This document shows, in pieces, positions 24,801-37,281 of a DNA stretch of 64,000 nt. Position 1 is the first letter of the stretch; every line of letters starts with the position of its first letter. A model generated the notes under the pieces. It saw nothing but the letters and a program-made list of their open reading frames with translations. It did not search any database and was not told the DNA's origin. Made by a program: the position numbers and the translations under genes. This stretch comes from Chloromonas sp. AAM2 (Eukaryota > Chlorophyta > Chlorophyceae > Chlamydomonadales > Chlamydomonadaceae), in the NCBI GenBank assembly GCA_004335635.1, contig QAXH01004928.1:1-64000 (forward strand), in the 5' to 3' direction.

Positions 24801-27800
24801 GCCCTGTAGCTGGCTGCAATACATCTTCGGGAGAAGGGCCCTCAGCAGTCAACAAGCCATCGGGCGTGGCACATGCCACAGCTGCTGCGAGTGCTGCAGC
24901 AGTAGCAGCGTAACATGTCAGTCACAGCTACAGCAAAAGCCAGCACGTGCAGAGCAGCCATTACCCAGACCTGATCTGGTGTTGTGCAATATGTTGTGCT
25001 GACTGCACCAGTTGTTTTGTTTATGCTAGACCGTCTTTGTAACACGGCAAAAGAAAGTTTGCCAGTTCTGGCAGTTCTTGGGTACGGCACTGAAACCAGT
25101 GTTGGATGTGTGTTGTAGTGGCGAAGTGTGATTGAATATACTGTGGTGTGCGCGGTTGTCAAGAGGACTATGTGACAGGGGGCAATGTGTGTGACGCTGT
25201 TACTCCACAAACTTACAACTCCCAGACCCAGGCACACTCAGATGCACATTGTCAACTGGAACCACTGTGACAGATTGAGTTTGCATGCCGACTGCTCCAT
25301 GCATGCACGTACCTGCGGCATGAGACGTGTCCACCGGTCCATGCATTCCAAGCATGTACGACTGCAGTTCACACAGCAAGCATGATATGCGCCGAGGTGA
25401 CAGGCCATTGGTTCACCCTCTTGGCGCACACCAATGGTGCGTGCATCGCACACTAACAGTGCTGCACATCCTCACAGAAACTCATGCCAAACCCAACTGC
25501 ACAAGTGCTGCATGTGCACAATCCGCATGTAGACAGCTCAGCCCTCCCTGGAGTGCACTGACACTCACATGCTACCCTCTCAAGCACACAGTTGGTTGAC
25601 AATCAAGGCCACCCTCCAGCTGCGCAGCGTGTGATGCTGCTGACGTACCTGCTCCATGTCATAGAGATGCTGCAGGTACCACTTCTTGAGGATACTTGCA
25701 GCGTGGGTGGGTAAGCCCAGGGCTAAGTTGAACCTAGAGAAAGCGCGTTTCGCGACAATCACGTTGTACCCGCCAAACTCGCACGCCTGCACACACAGCA
25801 GACAGCCGCACACAACTGACTTCTTCTTGGCCAGCCTCACCTCAGAACCTTGAATCATTCATTGGCTGGAGGAACAATGACTGAGGCTGAGTCAGGCTCG
25901 CTGATCATTGATCGACTTGGAAAAGGATGAATATATCACACAGGGCATTCAGGACAACGTAGCTTGGTGAACAAGTCATGCCATACGCCTGGGGCACCAT
26001 CTGCTGCCCTTCCTACCTTGACGTATATGTCGTGTGTGTGAAAGGGAGTGCCTTTGTATGAGAAGGCTTTTCGTGCCTGGCTCATGGAGCATGGGAGTTG
26101 GCCCAGGCAGATGTCGAACAGTGCCTTGTTGGTCAAGACCTAAAAGCAGATAGCAGTGCTTAGCCATTTAGGGGAATTTGGGCCTGTGACGCGGGTCGAG
26201 GCGGCTGGCCCACTGCCTCTGGCATGGCATAGTGTTGCTTGGTTCTAGAGCCTTGCTGTCAACCAGTGCAAGGTCAGTGCTGCAACAGGCCATGCGGTGC
26301 TCATGGCAACCTCAATGTACGCTCACCTGGGCCTGTGTGGCCAAAGGCCTGGTAGAAACAGGCAAACCTGTTGTCTTGGCGGCTGGTGTTGGGGCTGCTG
26401 GTGCTGGCGCTGCTGGTGCTGGTGAGTTGCCAGCTGCCGCTGGCGCTGTGCCTGTGCGGCTTGCTGGTGATTGGTTCGCCGTGCCCGCGCCCGGTGAAAC
26501 CGTCTGTGCAGGTGCAGGCGGCCCCAAGGCAGGGCCCTGACTTGCTGCTGCAGCCTCCGCTTCCGCCACCTGCCGTGCTGCTTCTGCCTGCCTTTGTAAA
26601 ATGATTGCCTTTGAGGGGCGGCCCTTTGGCTTTGGTGACGGAGCAGCCTTGATTGCCTGCTTGGCCTCACCTGTGTCCATGTCCACTGGGGTGCCCAACG
26701 TTTCCTGCAAAACTGGTTGCAGCTGTGCAGCGGCAGGAGGAGGTGGCTTCTCCCTTGGCTGCAGTGCAGGTGAAAGCGACGGCATGGGTGGTGGAGTGCT
26801 AGGCTGAATTGTGGCACCTGGGCCGCCTGCCTTTGCAACGACCGTTGCCTGTGAGCCAGACAACAGTTGCGTGACAGCAGTGGCAGGGTTTGTGACACTT
26901 TGCTGCACGCCGCCAGTGGCCGGTGCAGGTGTGTCTTGCTCTAGGATATGTGCTGCCTGAGTCTCTGTGCCCTGGGCCGCCTCTTGTGTCTCGCCTTGTG
27001 GTGGCGGGTGCTTCTGTGGCGCCTGCGGGACACCTAGGGGCACCAAGACAGCTGTCACCGTTGACGGCGGCTGCATAGCACGCTGCGGGTCGCCACAAGC
27101 GGCATTGACAAGAGGTGGCTGCACGGCTGCTTGCGCCAGGACTGGCTGGACCGGCTCCTTGTCAATGTCCTCGGCAAGACGTGCGCGCTTGCTGGTGCGT
27201 GTTGCCACTGCCCCTGCTCGTTCCTCCCCCTTGGCTTTTGCAGTTTGTCTACTGATCCGTTGCCCACCTGGCGGCCCGGACTCTTTGGCGTTGGCAGCTG
27301 CGGCAACCCCACCTGCATCATCAGCTTCTGCTGCTGCTACCGCCGCTGCGGCTGCTGCTCTGCGTTGCTGTTTGGCAGGGGCTGCTTTACAGCCGACCGC
27401 CTCAACTGCCACCTGCACATCCTGCTGGCCTTCCGGATTCTGCCCTGCTTCTCCTGCGCCCTCGTCCTGAGTGTCCTTGGTAGCGGAGCGCTTTCGCTTT
27501 CCTTTGCCTTTACCAGCAGTGTGCTTTGGCCGGCCAGGGGCATCTCCTGTGTTTGTGAGATACTCTGCGCCATGTGCGGCAGGCACCCCACGGCCCTCTG
27601 GCTGCGCTGTGTTGCCTGGCAGCTGCGGAAGTGCCGCCTCTGGTGCTTGTGGGCTGGCAGACGTTCCTGGATTGCTGCCAGGTGCAGCTTCTGTCACTGT
27701 ACCAGTCACCTGTTGTCGCCCTTGCTTGTGTTGCTGCGCCTGCTGTGGCTGCTGCCCTTGCTGTGCTGCTTTTGTCACTGTATTAGTCACCTGTGGTCGC

Positions 27801-30278
27801 CCTTGCTCGTGTTGCTGCGCCTGCTGTGGCTGTTGTGCTTGCTGTGCTGCTTCTTGTGTTAGGCCATTGCTTGTTGGGGACGGTCCCTGTGCGTCACCAT
27901 TGGCCTGTGGCACCTGTGCAAGGTGAGGTGCTTGCTTGTCCGGCTGGATGTTTGAGGCACTTGCTTGTGGAGGTTGCTGCTGAATGACCACGTTGCTAGG
28001 ACCATGCACAGCTGGTTGATCGTGGACGGGCCGCTTGGCAGTCTTAGAAGGCGGTTGCGGCAGCCCTGCCGCCATGGAGTTGGTCCGCACAGCAGGTGCT
28101 GGAGGTACAGGCAAGTTTGACGTGGACTTGTGTGGTGAGTTGGGTGGCGCTGCCTGGTCCTGCACGGGCAGACTGGAAGACTGGTGCGGCTGGGGCCCAG
28201 AGGTGGCTGCAGGGGTCCCGCGGTCCACATCCTGCTCGCCATGGGCACCACTGCTGGCACCTACATGGCACGAGCACAGCAAACTCATCATGATTCAGTC
28301 ATGAGATACAGCAGCAACACCCACGCCTTTCAGCCCTGTCAATCTCCTCAATTCCTGATACCTGACGCCTTGGTTCTGTTCTGATGATGCTGCCTCACTG
28401 GGAATGGTGTTCTGGCCCACATTCCCTTGCCCATGCAAGTCAGAACGCATTCGTACCTGCTGTGTCGTGCATTGCAGGGCAGGGCTGCTGCTCCTGCGGT
28501 GCAGGGTGTGGACCGTGTGCCTCGTGCTCCCCTTCCTCACCCGCCCGCTGCTGCTGTTGCTGTGCCGATGAGATGGTGCTGGTGCCTTGTGGGTGGCTGA
28601 TGGTTGCTCCGTGATTCGGCCCCTGGGCTGCGGGTGTGTGCCTGTCCGGGCAGCCGTCAGACCGGCTGGCGGCCCCTGCAGGCTCAGGGTCAGGAATCGG
28701 GGCCTGGCCGACGGATGCGGCATGAGCTGCGTCGAGTGCAGCGGCACTTGTGTGTCCCGCAGGAGCTGGCACTGCAGCATTGGAGGGCCGCTGCTGCTCG
28801 TTCCCGGCGTGTGCAGGGTAGGCGCCTTGCCCTGCGGTGTGCTGCCTGTAAGGGTCGTGTGGGCTGGGGTATGAGGCCATTGCGGGCTCGTGCGAGTAAG
28901 GTGCTGGCGGCTGGCCGTAAGGAGCGGGATGGGGTGCTGCGGGCTGGTGAAGGTGGGCCTGGGTGTCGGGTTGTCCCGGGGCTGAATATGGGTATGGCAT
29001 GGAGGGCTGTGGCTGGTAGGCTGGCGGCTGGTAGGTGGGCGGCTGGTAGGCAGGTGGCTGGTAGGCAGGTGGCTGATAGGCAGGAGCGTGGTTCTGGGGA
29101 TATCCATTGTGCCCTGTCGCGTACGCGGGTTGGTATGTGCTTGGGTGTCCCGGTGCCTGTGGGTGATATGGTGCTGCGCCGTACTGGGGTTGTGCATAAA
29201 CAAGAGGTGGGGGAGCGGCTGGTGCTCGGTGATACGTTGGCGGCGCCACCTCTTGCAACCAGCGGTAGCCATCCCAGACTAGCGGAGGAGGACGAGGTGG
29301 TGCATAACGTGGGTCTTGGCTGGCATGGCCTGTAGGCTGAGGGGGCCAGGGAGCTGCTTGAGGCGGCGGCAACAACGGCCTTGCGAACCTATCATCACCA
29401 GGATTGCTGAGGCGGGCTGTGCTTGATCGATCGCCATGAATCGCTCCAGCGTGCCCCTGGGGCAATGCTCTGGCACCACCGTTGCTGGATTCCCTAACGC
29501 TCCCAGGCACTGGTATCGGGTTGGTCTGGCTGCCAAGTGATGCTGGATCCTGTGGTGCAGCACCAGGTGAAAGCAAGCCCTGTTGGCTGGGGTCTGCCGG
29601 CTGGCCTGGCGCCCGCAGCTGCTGGCTCTGAGGCAGCAGCAAGTTGTCCTGGCTGCGAACTGCCCTCAAATCCTGCGTCCCCACATTGGTTGCTGAAACA
29701 AGGTTGGCAGCGTGCGGCAAGGTGCCGACGCGGTTGGCCGCGTTGGGATCATTATCAGCGCCTGAGGTTAGATTACGCAGACGCGGTGCAGACATTGCAC
29801 GTGGGGATGTTGGCACTGCATATGCGCCAGAGGGATGATGCTGGTAAGGGGGCAGGGATGGAGGTTGACGGTAGTCGGCATACGGCACCTGGGGCTGGTA
29901 TTGCGGCGGTGCATGGTACGTGCTGGGTGGGCCATGCTGCGAGCGCCATGCATCTGGGTGCTGCTGTGGTGGTGGCCATGCAGGCGGTGGGTAGGCTGGG
30001 TCATAAGAAGTGGGCGCGAGGCCCGGGTAGGGTGCCGATGTTGGAACTGGAGCAGGCATGCCACGTGGATAAGGGTCCTGTGCACTGACGTGAGGGGCAG
30101 CCTGCCCATGGATTGGCTGCTGGGCATAGATTGGCTGCTGCGTGTCACGTGGCATGTGATGTGGATTATGTGGTCCTGGTGGGGGTAATGTTTGGCTCTG
30201 AGCCACGTAAGGGGTAGTAGCCACGCCCCTAGCTGGCTCTTGGCCTTGCACCAAAGTGCCGTTGTCAGGTGCTGCCAT
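18872..30278 (-). CDS. Giant ARID and HMG-box DNA-binding protein
   Basis: Likely nuclear chromatin or transcription protein. Twelve exons on the minus strand splice in phase to 2,642 residues: 30278-28457, 28260-26327, 26139-26017, 25786-25649, 25361-25313, 24884-22672, 22393-21905, 21515-21455, 21076-21012, 20554-20489, 20121-20078 and 19796-18872. Residues 1-1252 are disordered and Pro/Gln/Tyr-rich, then Ala/Gln-rich. The ARID domain spans about 1253-1339 (KGTPFHTHDIYVKV, CEFGGYNVIV, LKKWYLQHLYDMEQ). A second disordered region of about 900 residues follows. The HMG box is near 2264-2335 (AQRPFDVLKDVVRRKL, HPGLTRGESR, MWKHMSDDERAVYDDM, KARYTLDIEAKNY), then a Pro-rich tail ending in FREAR. 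Land plants have ARID-HMG proteins in this domain order but only about 300-450 residues long, so this is a roughly sixfold enlargement. The start ATG is the first in the long frame. Confidence 0.85.
20635..20930. repeat. 30-bp minisatellite with inverted copies at one end
   Basis: Eight or so head-to-tail copies of a 30-bp unit (CATGCAAGACAACATGGGCA...) fill 20695-20925 with exact 30-base periodicity. One to two copies in the opposite orientation precede them at 20641-20690. The array lies inside the ARID-HMG intron between exons 21012 and 20554, which interrupts the HMG box. Confidence 0.92.
21545..21570. repeat. GT microsatellite in an ARID-HMG intron
   Basis: About twelve GT units directly 5' (on the coding strand) of the exon that begins the HMG box. 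Confidence 0.9.
25048..25120 (-). repeat. Dispersed repeat copy 6 (in an ARID-HMG intron)
   Basis: Minus-strand copy with a degenerate core. The match continues 5' through CACTGGTTTCAGTGCC-like sequence shared with the copies at 31031 and 49657. It lies in the intron between exons 25313 and 24884. Confidence 0.75.
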
Positions 30279-32213
30279 TACACTGCTGACCTTGATCCGC
30301 TATGGTCAAAGGTCAAGTGGGACTTTGGGCAGAGCTGCACTTCTGTGGGCTGGCAGGTGCATGAAGCCAACATCACCGTCCCAGCTGAAGGGGCCTACTG
30401 GCAGGTGAACCCACTGTGCATGGGCACCCGCACAGCTTGTGCAAGTAACATTCCTTGCTTTAGTCGTGCCTGCATGTGGGCAAGAATTCGATTCAACTGC
30501 CACATCAGAAACAGTCTCGATCATGGGTTCTAAGCGGATGGCTTCCGGACATGTGGCCTAAAATGCCGACAGCCACCACTATCAATGTACAGCGGCGTCG
30601 CACTTGTGCAAGCCAACTGCAGCTATTCCGTGGCTGGGCGCACATCGCGCCACGGCGATGCCAGCAAGATTGCCGGGCAACTGACAAAGCCCGCACCTGC
30701 TATTCAGAGTGTCCGCCTATTGCTATGGTGCCAAGGCTGCTGCGAGACGTCGATGTTAGCCTGTCTGGTTCTGGCCAGCATTTGACGTCCAGGTCATCTT
30801 GTCACCACAAGATCAAGGGCCTTGCTAAGGTCCCGGATTGTCTATGCTCAAGGTTCACGATCCAATGCATGGCAAAATTGAATGGGCAGTTGGCGAAAAC
30901 GGGCCGACTGTCGCAGGGGTATTTACTTGGGGTAATCGCTACCCCTGATTCTACAGATTCAATGTACTATGGGCTTGGACCCTTCTTCAGAACTCAGGAG
31001 CTTGGTAACTTCAACCGTGACATTCGTAACGAAAACAAAAGCTTGCCAGTTCTGGGACAATTCTTGGAAAGAAGGAAAGGAGAACCAGTGTTGTACATGC
31101 ATGTTGCAGTGTTGTCAGTTGTGAACCTTTCTGGAACAATGCCTGAGAGTCTGGGTGGAAGTCAGCTTGCCAACAGGAACTCAAAGCTTCAGAACAGGAC
31201 AGGATGACACATTCCCCGTCCAATCCCACCTCGAGAAAGAAGCGGACCACCGGAGACCCACCACTGGCAAACTCCTTTGTTTTCATGAACTTGTTTTCTG
31301 CGTTCAGATTGGGCACTTCTTACGGGGTTCCCTACTCACGAGCAGGGAGTTTCCCTACATACTTATGTGCCTCTAAGGCGTACAAAAGACGCTGCGTTCA
31401 CACTAACAATTCAAGCCATGCAGCACCCAAGCATCAAGGATGCTGACGCACAACAGGCGATCATCAAAGCCAGAGTAAAGTGGAGCTGTTGACGCCATTG
31501 TTGCAGGCGCACACTGAGGGACCTGCCCACTCAAGCCAGTCCCCTTGATTAAAGAGTTGCAGTGTAAGTTATGAGTTGTTACGAGTGACTTACGAGTGTG
31601 AGTTATGTTAGTTGTGAGTTTGCCTTTCTTGACAGTGTCTCCGAGCGCAGCACGTGAGTTTGCTCAAGAGAGAGAAGTGGTCAACGGATGAGCCTGCATC
31701 CGCGTGCAACACGCAGAAATCTGTTCTAGCAGGCACATGAGTTCTGCCGAATCGTCCCCAGCGCGTCAGGCTTTCAAGGCAAAAGCTCAAGACAATGCAG
31801 CCCTGTCTTTGGCGTACTGTGCGATCTACTTCACGCGTTGGTGTGCTTGCTCTGCGCTGCGGCAGATTCGAACTCTTAACGAGGAGGACCTTGTACTGAT
31901 TGTTTCTGTGTTGCGGACGGAGAGTCGATTTATCATAACTCATGAAGATCACACCTCCACACACAAAGCAGCAAGTTGAGATTGTAAAGCTGCCGAACCT
32001 CCATGCGTCTCATGCACTGTGCTTTCTTTCCTTCTTTCCCTCGCATCAACCAAAGCCTGGCAGACAAGCGTGCAGCTGGTGACGCACCATCAAGCGATCC
32101 CTGCTGTCAATGATCGCATGGCAAGATCTGGTGCTGGTAAGCTAGTATGCTGATGTTACTGGCAACAGTGGCTCAGGCACAACAGGCACAATGCCAAGAG
32201 CTGGATGTGTTGC
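30279..32213. promoter_or_regulatory. Divergent intergenic region, ARID-HMG / ceramide glucosyltransferase
   Basis: About 1.9 kb separate two genes transcribed away from each other. A 243-codon open frame (30476-31207, plus) runs through a dispersed-repeat copy and shows no recognisable domain. A short frame at 31704-31979 is also unsupported. A possible small first exon (ATG 32118, MARSGA, donor at 32137) does not agree in phase with the glucosyltransferase frame. Confidence 0.4.
31031..31105 (-). repeat. Dispersed repeat copy 7
   Basis: Minus-strand copy: AATTGTCCCAGAACTGGCAA with a T-rich tail and the conserved upstream CACTGGTT leader. A partial second match (ACTGGCAAACTCCTTTGTTT) occurs in plus orientation at 31263-31282. 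Confidence 0.75.
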
Positions 32214-35200
32214 ATGCATTTCCCACAGTTGCAGGGCTCCTTTGTTGCTGCTGTACTGGCAGCAGGCTGGGCAGCCGCTGCATCCATGCGCCGAGCAGAA
32301 CGGCTCAGCCAGCTGCTGAACCATCCCAAACAACAAGAGCACGCTCATGGGTTCCAAGATTCCATTGCTGATGGGCTGGAGTGCACGTTTCAACAGCCGC
32401 AAGCAACAAGCCACCAGCCGCAGGGCATCAACAGGGCATCAGCCGCAACCAGCAGTGCACGTCCCAACAGCACCACCATTCATCAACGCCCTGTACATCC
32501 TGCCAGAACGGCACTACCAGCTGGCAAAGGCCCAGCAGCGGCAGGTGGCATTGGGTCTGCCACGCCCTTGCCAGCCCTGAGCATCGTGCTGCCTGTTCGA
32601 GGCTGCAGGCTGCACAGTGTGTCAAACTGGGCCAGCCACTTGAGCATGCAATACGGTCAGTACACAGCGGCTCACACCCAGAAGCCTCCTGCATGCCGTC
32701 TGCAAACGACACCTGTCCAATGCGTGCTGCTGCTGCTGCTACCACCACTGTAACACAACCATAACTACGATGCACTTTTCCAACACTTGCCCGTGTGGCG
32801 GCAGCTGCTGCTGCTGCTTCTACCGCCAGTGTGATGTTTTTTGACTGTAATGCACTGTCCACTGCGCGCTGCTCTGCTTCTACGCCACTGTTACACTACA
32901 TCCTTGAAATTGCAACACTTGTCAGCAGGCGGCCCGGTGGAGTTTCTGTTTGTGCTGGACAGTCGTGACGACGTGGCATGGGAGCCGCTGCAGCAGCTGC
33001 GTGCCCAACACACCCAGCCTCACGCTGTGAAACTGCTGGTGGCTGGATCCACCAGCACATGCTCACAGAAAATCCATAAGTAAGACTTGAAACAGGCTCT
33101 TGTCACTGGGCTGTGAACACATGTAACCTGCCGGACCAGGTGCATGCCTAATAAATGTTTGTTGTCAAGGCCAAGGGGAGATGCAGTACTGGGACTGTGA
33201 CTAGGTGAGGTGAGGATGGTCAAGCATTGCAGAAACAATTGCAACGCATTTGTTTGCAGCGCATTGTGGTGGCAGTGGGCAGGAAGCATTCGGAGGAACT
33301 GCGTACCATGCACTGCCTGTGAGCACAAGGAACCAAAGATGACCACCAGATGATGCGGCAAGGCTGCAGCTGCACAGTGCAGTACCAGGACTTTGCTTCA
33401 GATCACAAGGGTAGTGTGCATCATCAGGACACAGTCTTTGGTACCTGACATGACACCCAGATACTGGTTTCCACCTGACCAGCAGTTTGCATGTGGCTTG
33501 CTTGCTGCAGTTTGGTGGCTGGTTGCCGCTCCTCCTGCCCCACCAGCGAGTACCTCCTGTTTCTGGACGATGACGTGGAGATGCACCCACAGTGTGCAGA
33601 GCAGCTGGTCAGGCTCATGCAGGGGGACCCGAGCCTCTTCATGGCCACAGGTGAGGCGAGGGATGGACTCAATAATGCAGCACAGAGCCTGGCGGGACCT
33701 GCATTCCTGCCTGCCCTGGCATGTCGCAGTTGCGTTCAAGAGTGCTTAGTGGTTGTCCTATTTGTTGTTCTATGAGCTCAACAGTGCTATGCAGACGGTG
33801 TGTGGATATGCTTGCTGCACTTGCACTGGAAACAGCACTGCACATCAGCGTGTGAAGGACCAAAACAAGTCTTGCATTTCTCCATGCCATGCCAGACTGG
33901 CCCGCATTGCCTCTACCTGCTGCTGCTTGTTTCCATGTGCACTGGACCAGGGTATCCCTTCGACCTGCCAACCAGCCCCGGCGCCAGCCTGGCAACCTAC
34001 TGTGTGCTGGTCTACCACCTGCCCCTGCTCATCGCGTTCTCAGTCAAGCAGGTGTGCGCCGCTGCACGTGCACGTGTGGGTGCGCCGCACAACCCAACCT
34101 GATGCACGTTGGGTTTTCTTGAGCTCAGCTCGGGGCAGCTGGGCACATGAAGCAGATTAGGAGGCTATCCGTCAGCTGGGCTCAGTGGCCGTGTTGGTCT
34201 GGCTGCACACTGCTTGTGAAAATGTTGCTTGCCTCTCAGCTGTGACTCGCTGGCTGTGACTGGTTTGCCACGCTCTGCACGCAGCGCACCTCCTTTGTGT
34301 GGGGCGGCTGCATGTTGCTGCGGCACGAGGACCTGCTGCCAGACGACACACACGGGGTGCTCAAGGTGTGGGGACCCACCAACCAGCCACTCAGGACTGC
34401 CTGGACCGGTGCAAGACCATGCACGGTTGGGCGAATACGACACGCGCATGAACGGTGTAACATAACAACGACAGCCGCAGTCTGGTCTGTCTGGGCTGCC
34501 TGCAACCGGTTGCGGTGCCTGTGGTTGTTGAGGCCAAACACTCCATTGACTCTTGTCGCATGCGTGTGTGCGTGCAGGCTTGGCTTGATGGCGGGTATTC
34601 TGATGACCTGCTGCTGGCAGCGCTGTGCTCACACCGGGGCCTGCCAATCGCAGTGCCAGCCTTTGCAGTGTTCCCGCAGTGGTATGTGAGGGACGAACCT
34701 TTAGCCTAACCGCAACCCTATGGCACAATTGCAATGATAAGCACTGGCAATTACCAATTTGTAATACAGCTCAGGCAGAGGCATTGCAATCATTCTTTAT
34801 TGGGCTAGGGGTGGTGTAGCATGCAAGAACCAGGTTGTGGGTTTGCTTACGTTGGGTGAAGCACTGAGCTCAGTGTTGGTAAGAGAACTGCACCGGTTGC
34901 CAACCCCTTGTCACCGGAGTTGCCTACTGAAAGAACGACAATGGTCATCAATGGCGCAGCGGCTGCTCTCATAGAGGTTTACATGCCGCGGCAGCTCCCT
35001 GACTAGCACGCTGGCTCTGACGTCAGACCTGAGGGGCATGCCTCAAACATGGATGTGACTTGCGGCTTACCATGTAGTGCCATCCCTGTCTACAGGCTGG
35101 AAGCGCACTACACATGGCGCCATTACTTGAACTACCTGCACCGTCAGCTGTACGTCCTGGACACGTACGCGAACCGTCAAAACAGGCTGCTGAATCACAC

Positions 35201-36350
35201 TATGATGGCAGTGCACACCTGGGCCTCGGCCTGCTGGGGGACGTCAGTGGTGATTGGTAGGTGACCTTTGCTTGAGCCAGGATCCAACTGATTTGGTGGC
35301 ATGAGTTCTTAGCGCATCACGACAATGTTGGTTGTTGGTTGTCCGGCTGCTATAGTTCAATCCTATCCTCGCAATTCCACTGCTTCCGTTGCCAGGTTTG
35401 CTTTATTCAATGGCAGCACGCAGCGCTCCATGGCATGTGATCTCTGCTACTGGAAAGGTTTGCCACATCCAATAGAACAGTTTTCTACTGCTTCTGTTGT
35501 TGGTGCAGTGCTATGGCGTATTGCCACCTGGTCAGTCACCACCTTGTTAGGCCTGCTGGCCAACAGCCCAGGGACTGGAAGCGTGTCCATGGTCAGTCAG
35601 CAGCCAGTGCATCACTGGAGAGCAGCGCTGCAGACAAGGAGCGGCTGGGCGGCCATGGCAACCTTTGTGTGCTGCTGTGCAGCGGCCCAGACTGCCTTGT
35701 ACTGGATGATAGGTGCCAGGGACATAGGGCGGGCTGCGGGGAGATGGATGTTGGACCAGATTAGCTGCTCATGCCTACCACGCCAGTCCACCACACCCAC
35801 GCCCGATTTCATCCTCTCTTTGCTTCTCACTCACACAAGCGCACAACCAGGCTTGCTTACACCAGGCTAGCAGACACACATACTGAGTTTGAGTAAATGT
35901 TGTTTAGCCCACTGCCCGACTTTCTTGCATCTCCACACTTTCTTGCCAATGATTGCGTCTTGCCATGCTTTTTTGGCATGATGCGAGGCTTGCGTGCTAC
36001 GCGCTGTCCTTTTTCCTCATGGCTCATTTGCAGTGCTTGATTATTCATGTATTGCAGGCGAGGTGCTGGGTCTGCTGAAGCAGTTGTCACCTGCCCGCCC
36101 ACTGACAGCCCAGCCTGGGCGGCACTTCAGCTTTGTCAAGCTATGGACCGCACTGCTGGTGGAAAGCTGCGTGCTGCCTGCCTGCATGCTATTCACACTG
36201 ACGTGCCCCTACATCAACTGGGGAGGCATTCAGTACTGCAAGCGGGCTGGCAAGGTGGTTCGCACTGATACGCCTGGTGCGGTTGCAAACAGAACTGTCA
36301 CAACTCGCCCCGGCATAGTGGATACTGCCTTGCATAATCACAGCAGCTGA
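32214..36350 (+). CDS. GCS: Ceramide glucosyltransferase (glucosylceramide synthase, GT21)
   Basis: Transfers glucose from UDP-glucose to ceramide on ER/Golgi membranes, the first step of glucosylceramide synthesis. Ten exons splice in phase to 544 residues: 32214-32655, 32929-33079, 33511-33650, 33951-34051, 34285-34365, 34578-34681, 35096-35256, 35509-35591, 35634-35712 and 36058-36350. An N-terminal hydrophobic anchor (about residues 7-24) is followed by a low-complexity spacer. LSIVLPVRG then begins the GT domain. GCS landmarks are VEFLFVLDSRDD (D1), AGSTSTCSQKIH, EYLLFLDDDV (D2), SFVWGGCML and GGYSDDLLLAAL (D3), then YLNYLHRQLYVL in place of the animal QxxRW site. Two or three C-terminal membrane segments follow, then INWGGIQYCKRAGKV near the end. 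Length matches plant GCS (about 520). The start is tentative: the ATG at 32214 is the first in frame, but an upstream exon is possible. Confidence 0.9.
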
Positions 36351-36465
36351 GTGCGTCTTCCACCAGGGCAGAGCTTTAGCTCACAGTACTGATTTCTTGC
36401 AATGTTGGGCAAACGCACCGACCGTCAGAACTGCTTCATGTGCCTGGGAGCGATATTATGTGCAA

Positions 36466-36527
36466 CCCAATCACGGACACAAAGGGACAGTGTGCATCTG
36501 TGCTTGAGCATGTGCACTTGTGATGGA
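36466..36527 (+). repeat. 60-bp repeat pair, copy A
   Basis: Shares CCAATCACGGACAC, AAGGGACAGTGTGCATC and GTGATGGA in order and spacing with 38272-38333. Confidence 0.75.
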
Positions 36528-36838
36528 GCCTCGCAGTGTGTGCGGCCTGCATGGGAACCTTTGCAATGTTGGGCAGTTGTACAACAGCTTTTAAGCTACA
36601 TGAGCTTTGATTTGTGCTGATCCGGGGAGACTTCTTTTTCAGGTATCAACATCAAGGACGGGCTAAAGAGGTAGCTTTACCCACCTTTCATTCATTCATG
36701 CCATGTATCATGGACCAGCAATTCGCACTCTTGGGACGGCTGCCACACTTGCCTTTTCGCTTCTATTTTGTCAATATCACAGTGTTCCTGGTCAGCACCA
36801 TGCTCCAGACTGGTTAGTCCTACAGTATTCAAGGTTTC

Positions 36839-36875
36839 AAAGCATTAAAAAGCATTAAAAAGCATTAAGAAGCAT
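36839..36875. repeat. 11-bp tandem array
   Basis: Four consecutive copies of an AAGCATTAAAA-type unit. Confidence 0.85.
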
Positions 36876-37156
36876 CTGGCATGAAGACACTGCTATTCAT
36901 TCTTAATTCGACACCAGGCTCGTGGACTGAAGCCGGCAGATTGTGAGTGCAAAACAGGGGCTAGCATGCAGCGGACAACCAGGGATCCAAAAAGTGATGG
37001 GCGTGGCATGTCCTGCACATGGAGCTCTTCCTATGTGTGCATACTTGACCCTGCCACTCACAAGCGTACATGGCATCCCGCACCGGACACTGAACATGTC
37101 AAGTCTTGCATCAAGTCATGAAAAGCCTGGTAAGTAGTATTTCACGACGAGCCATC

Positions 37157-37209
37157 AATACAGACCTATTCACACAGATTGTCCCAGAACTGAAAAACTT
37201 CTTTTTTTG
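37157..37209 (+). repeat. Dispersed repeat copy 8
   Basis: AATACAGACCTATTCACACA then ATTGTCCCAGAACTG and a CTTCTTTTTTT tail. The core is diverged in its second half (AAAAAC instead of GCAAAC). Confidence 0.78.
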
Positions 37210-37281
37210 TCAGGTTCATGTCATGCATCAAATTAAATTCCCCGTTATCTTGCACGTGGTCGGGACGCGCGGCCGCGCTCA

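Larger units (their letters stand above)
36351..37281. other. Region after the glucosyltransferase gene, no supported gene
   Basis: Contains the presumed 3' UTR, one member of a 60-bp repeat pair (36466-36527), an 11-bp tandem array (36839-36875) and a dispersed-repeat copy (37157-37209). No coding exon is convincing. Confidence 0.45.

Noticed and set aside
30476..31207. 243-codon plus-strand open frame
   Set aside because: It includes a dispersed-repeat copy, has no recognisable domain and no splice context, and lies where two divergent promoters are expected.
32118..32136. ATG at 32118 as the first exon of the glucosyltransferase gene
   Set aside because: Its donor leaves one base over, which does not match the phase-0 acceptor at 32235.
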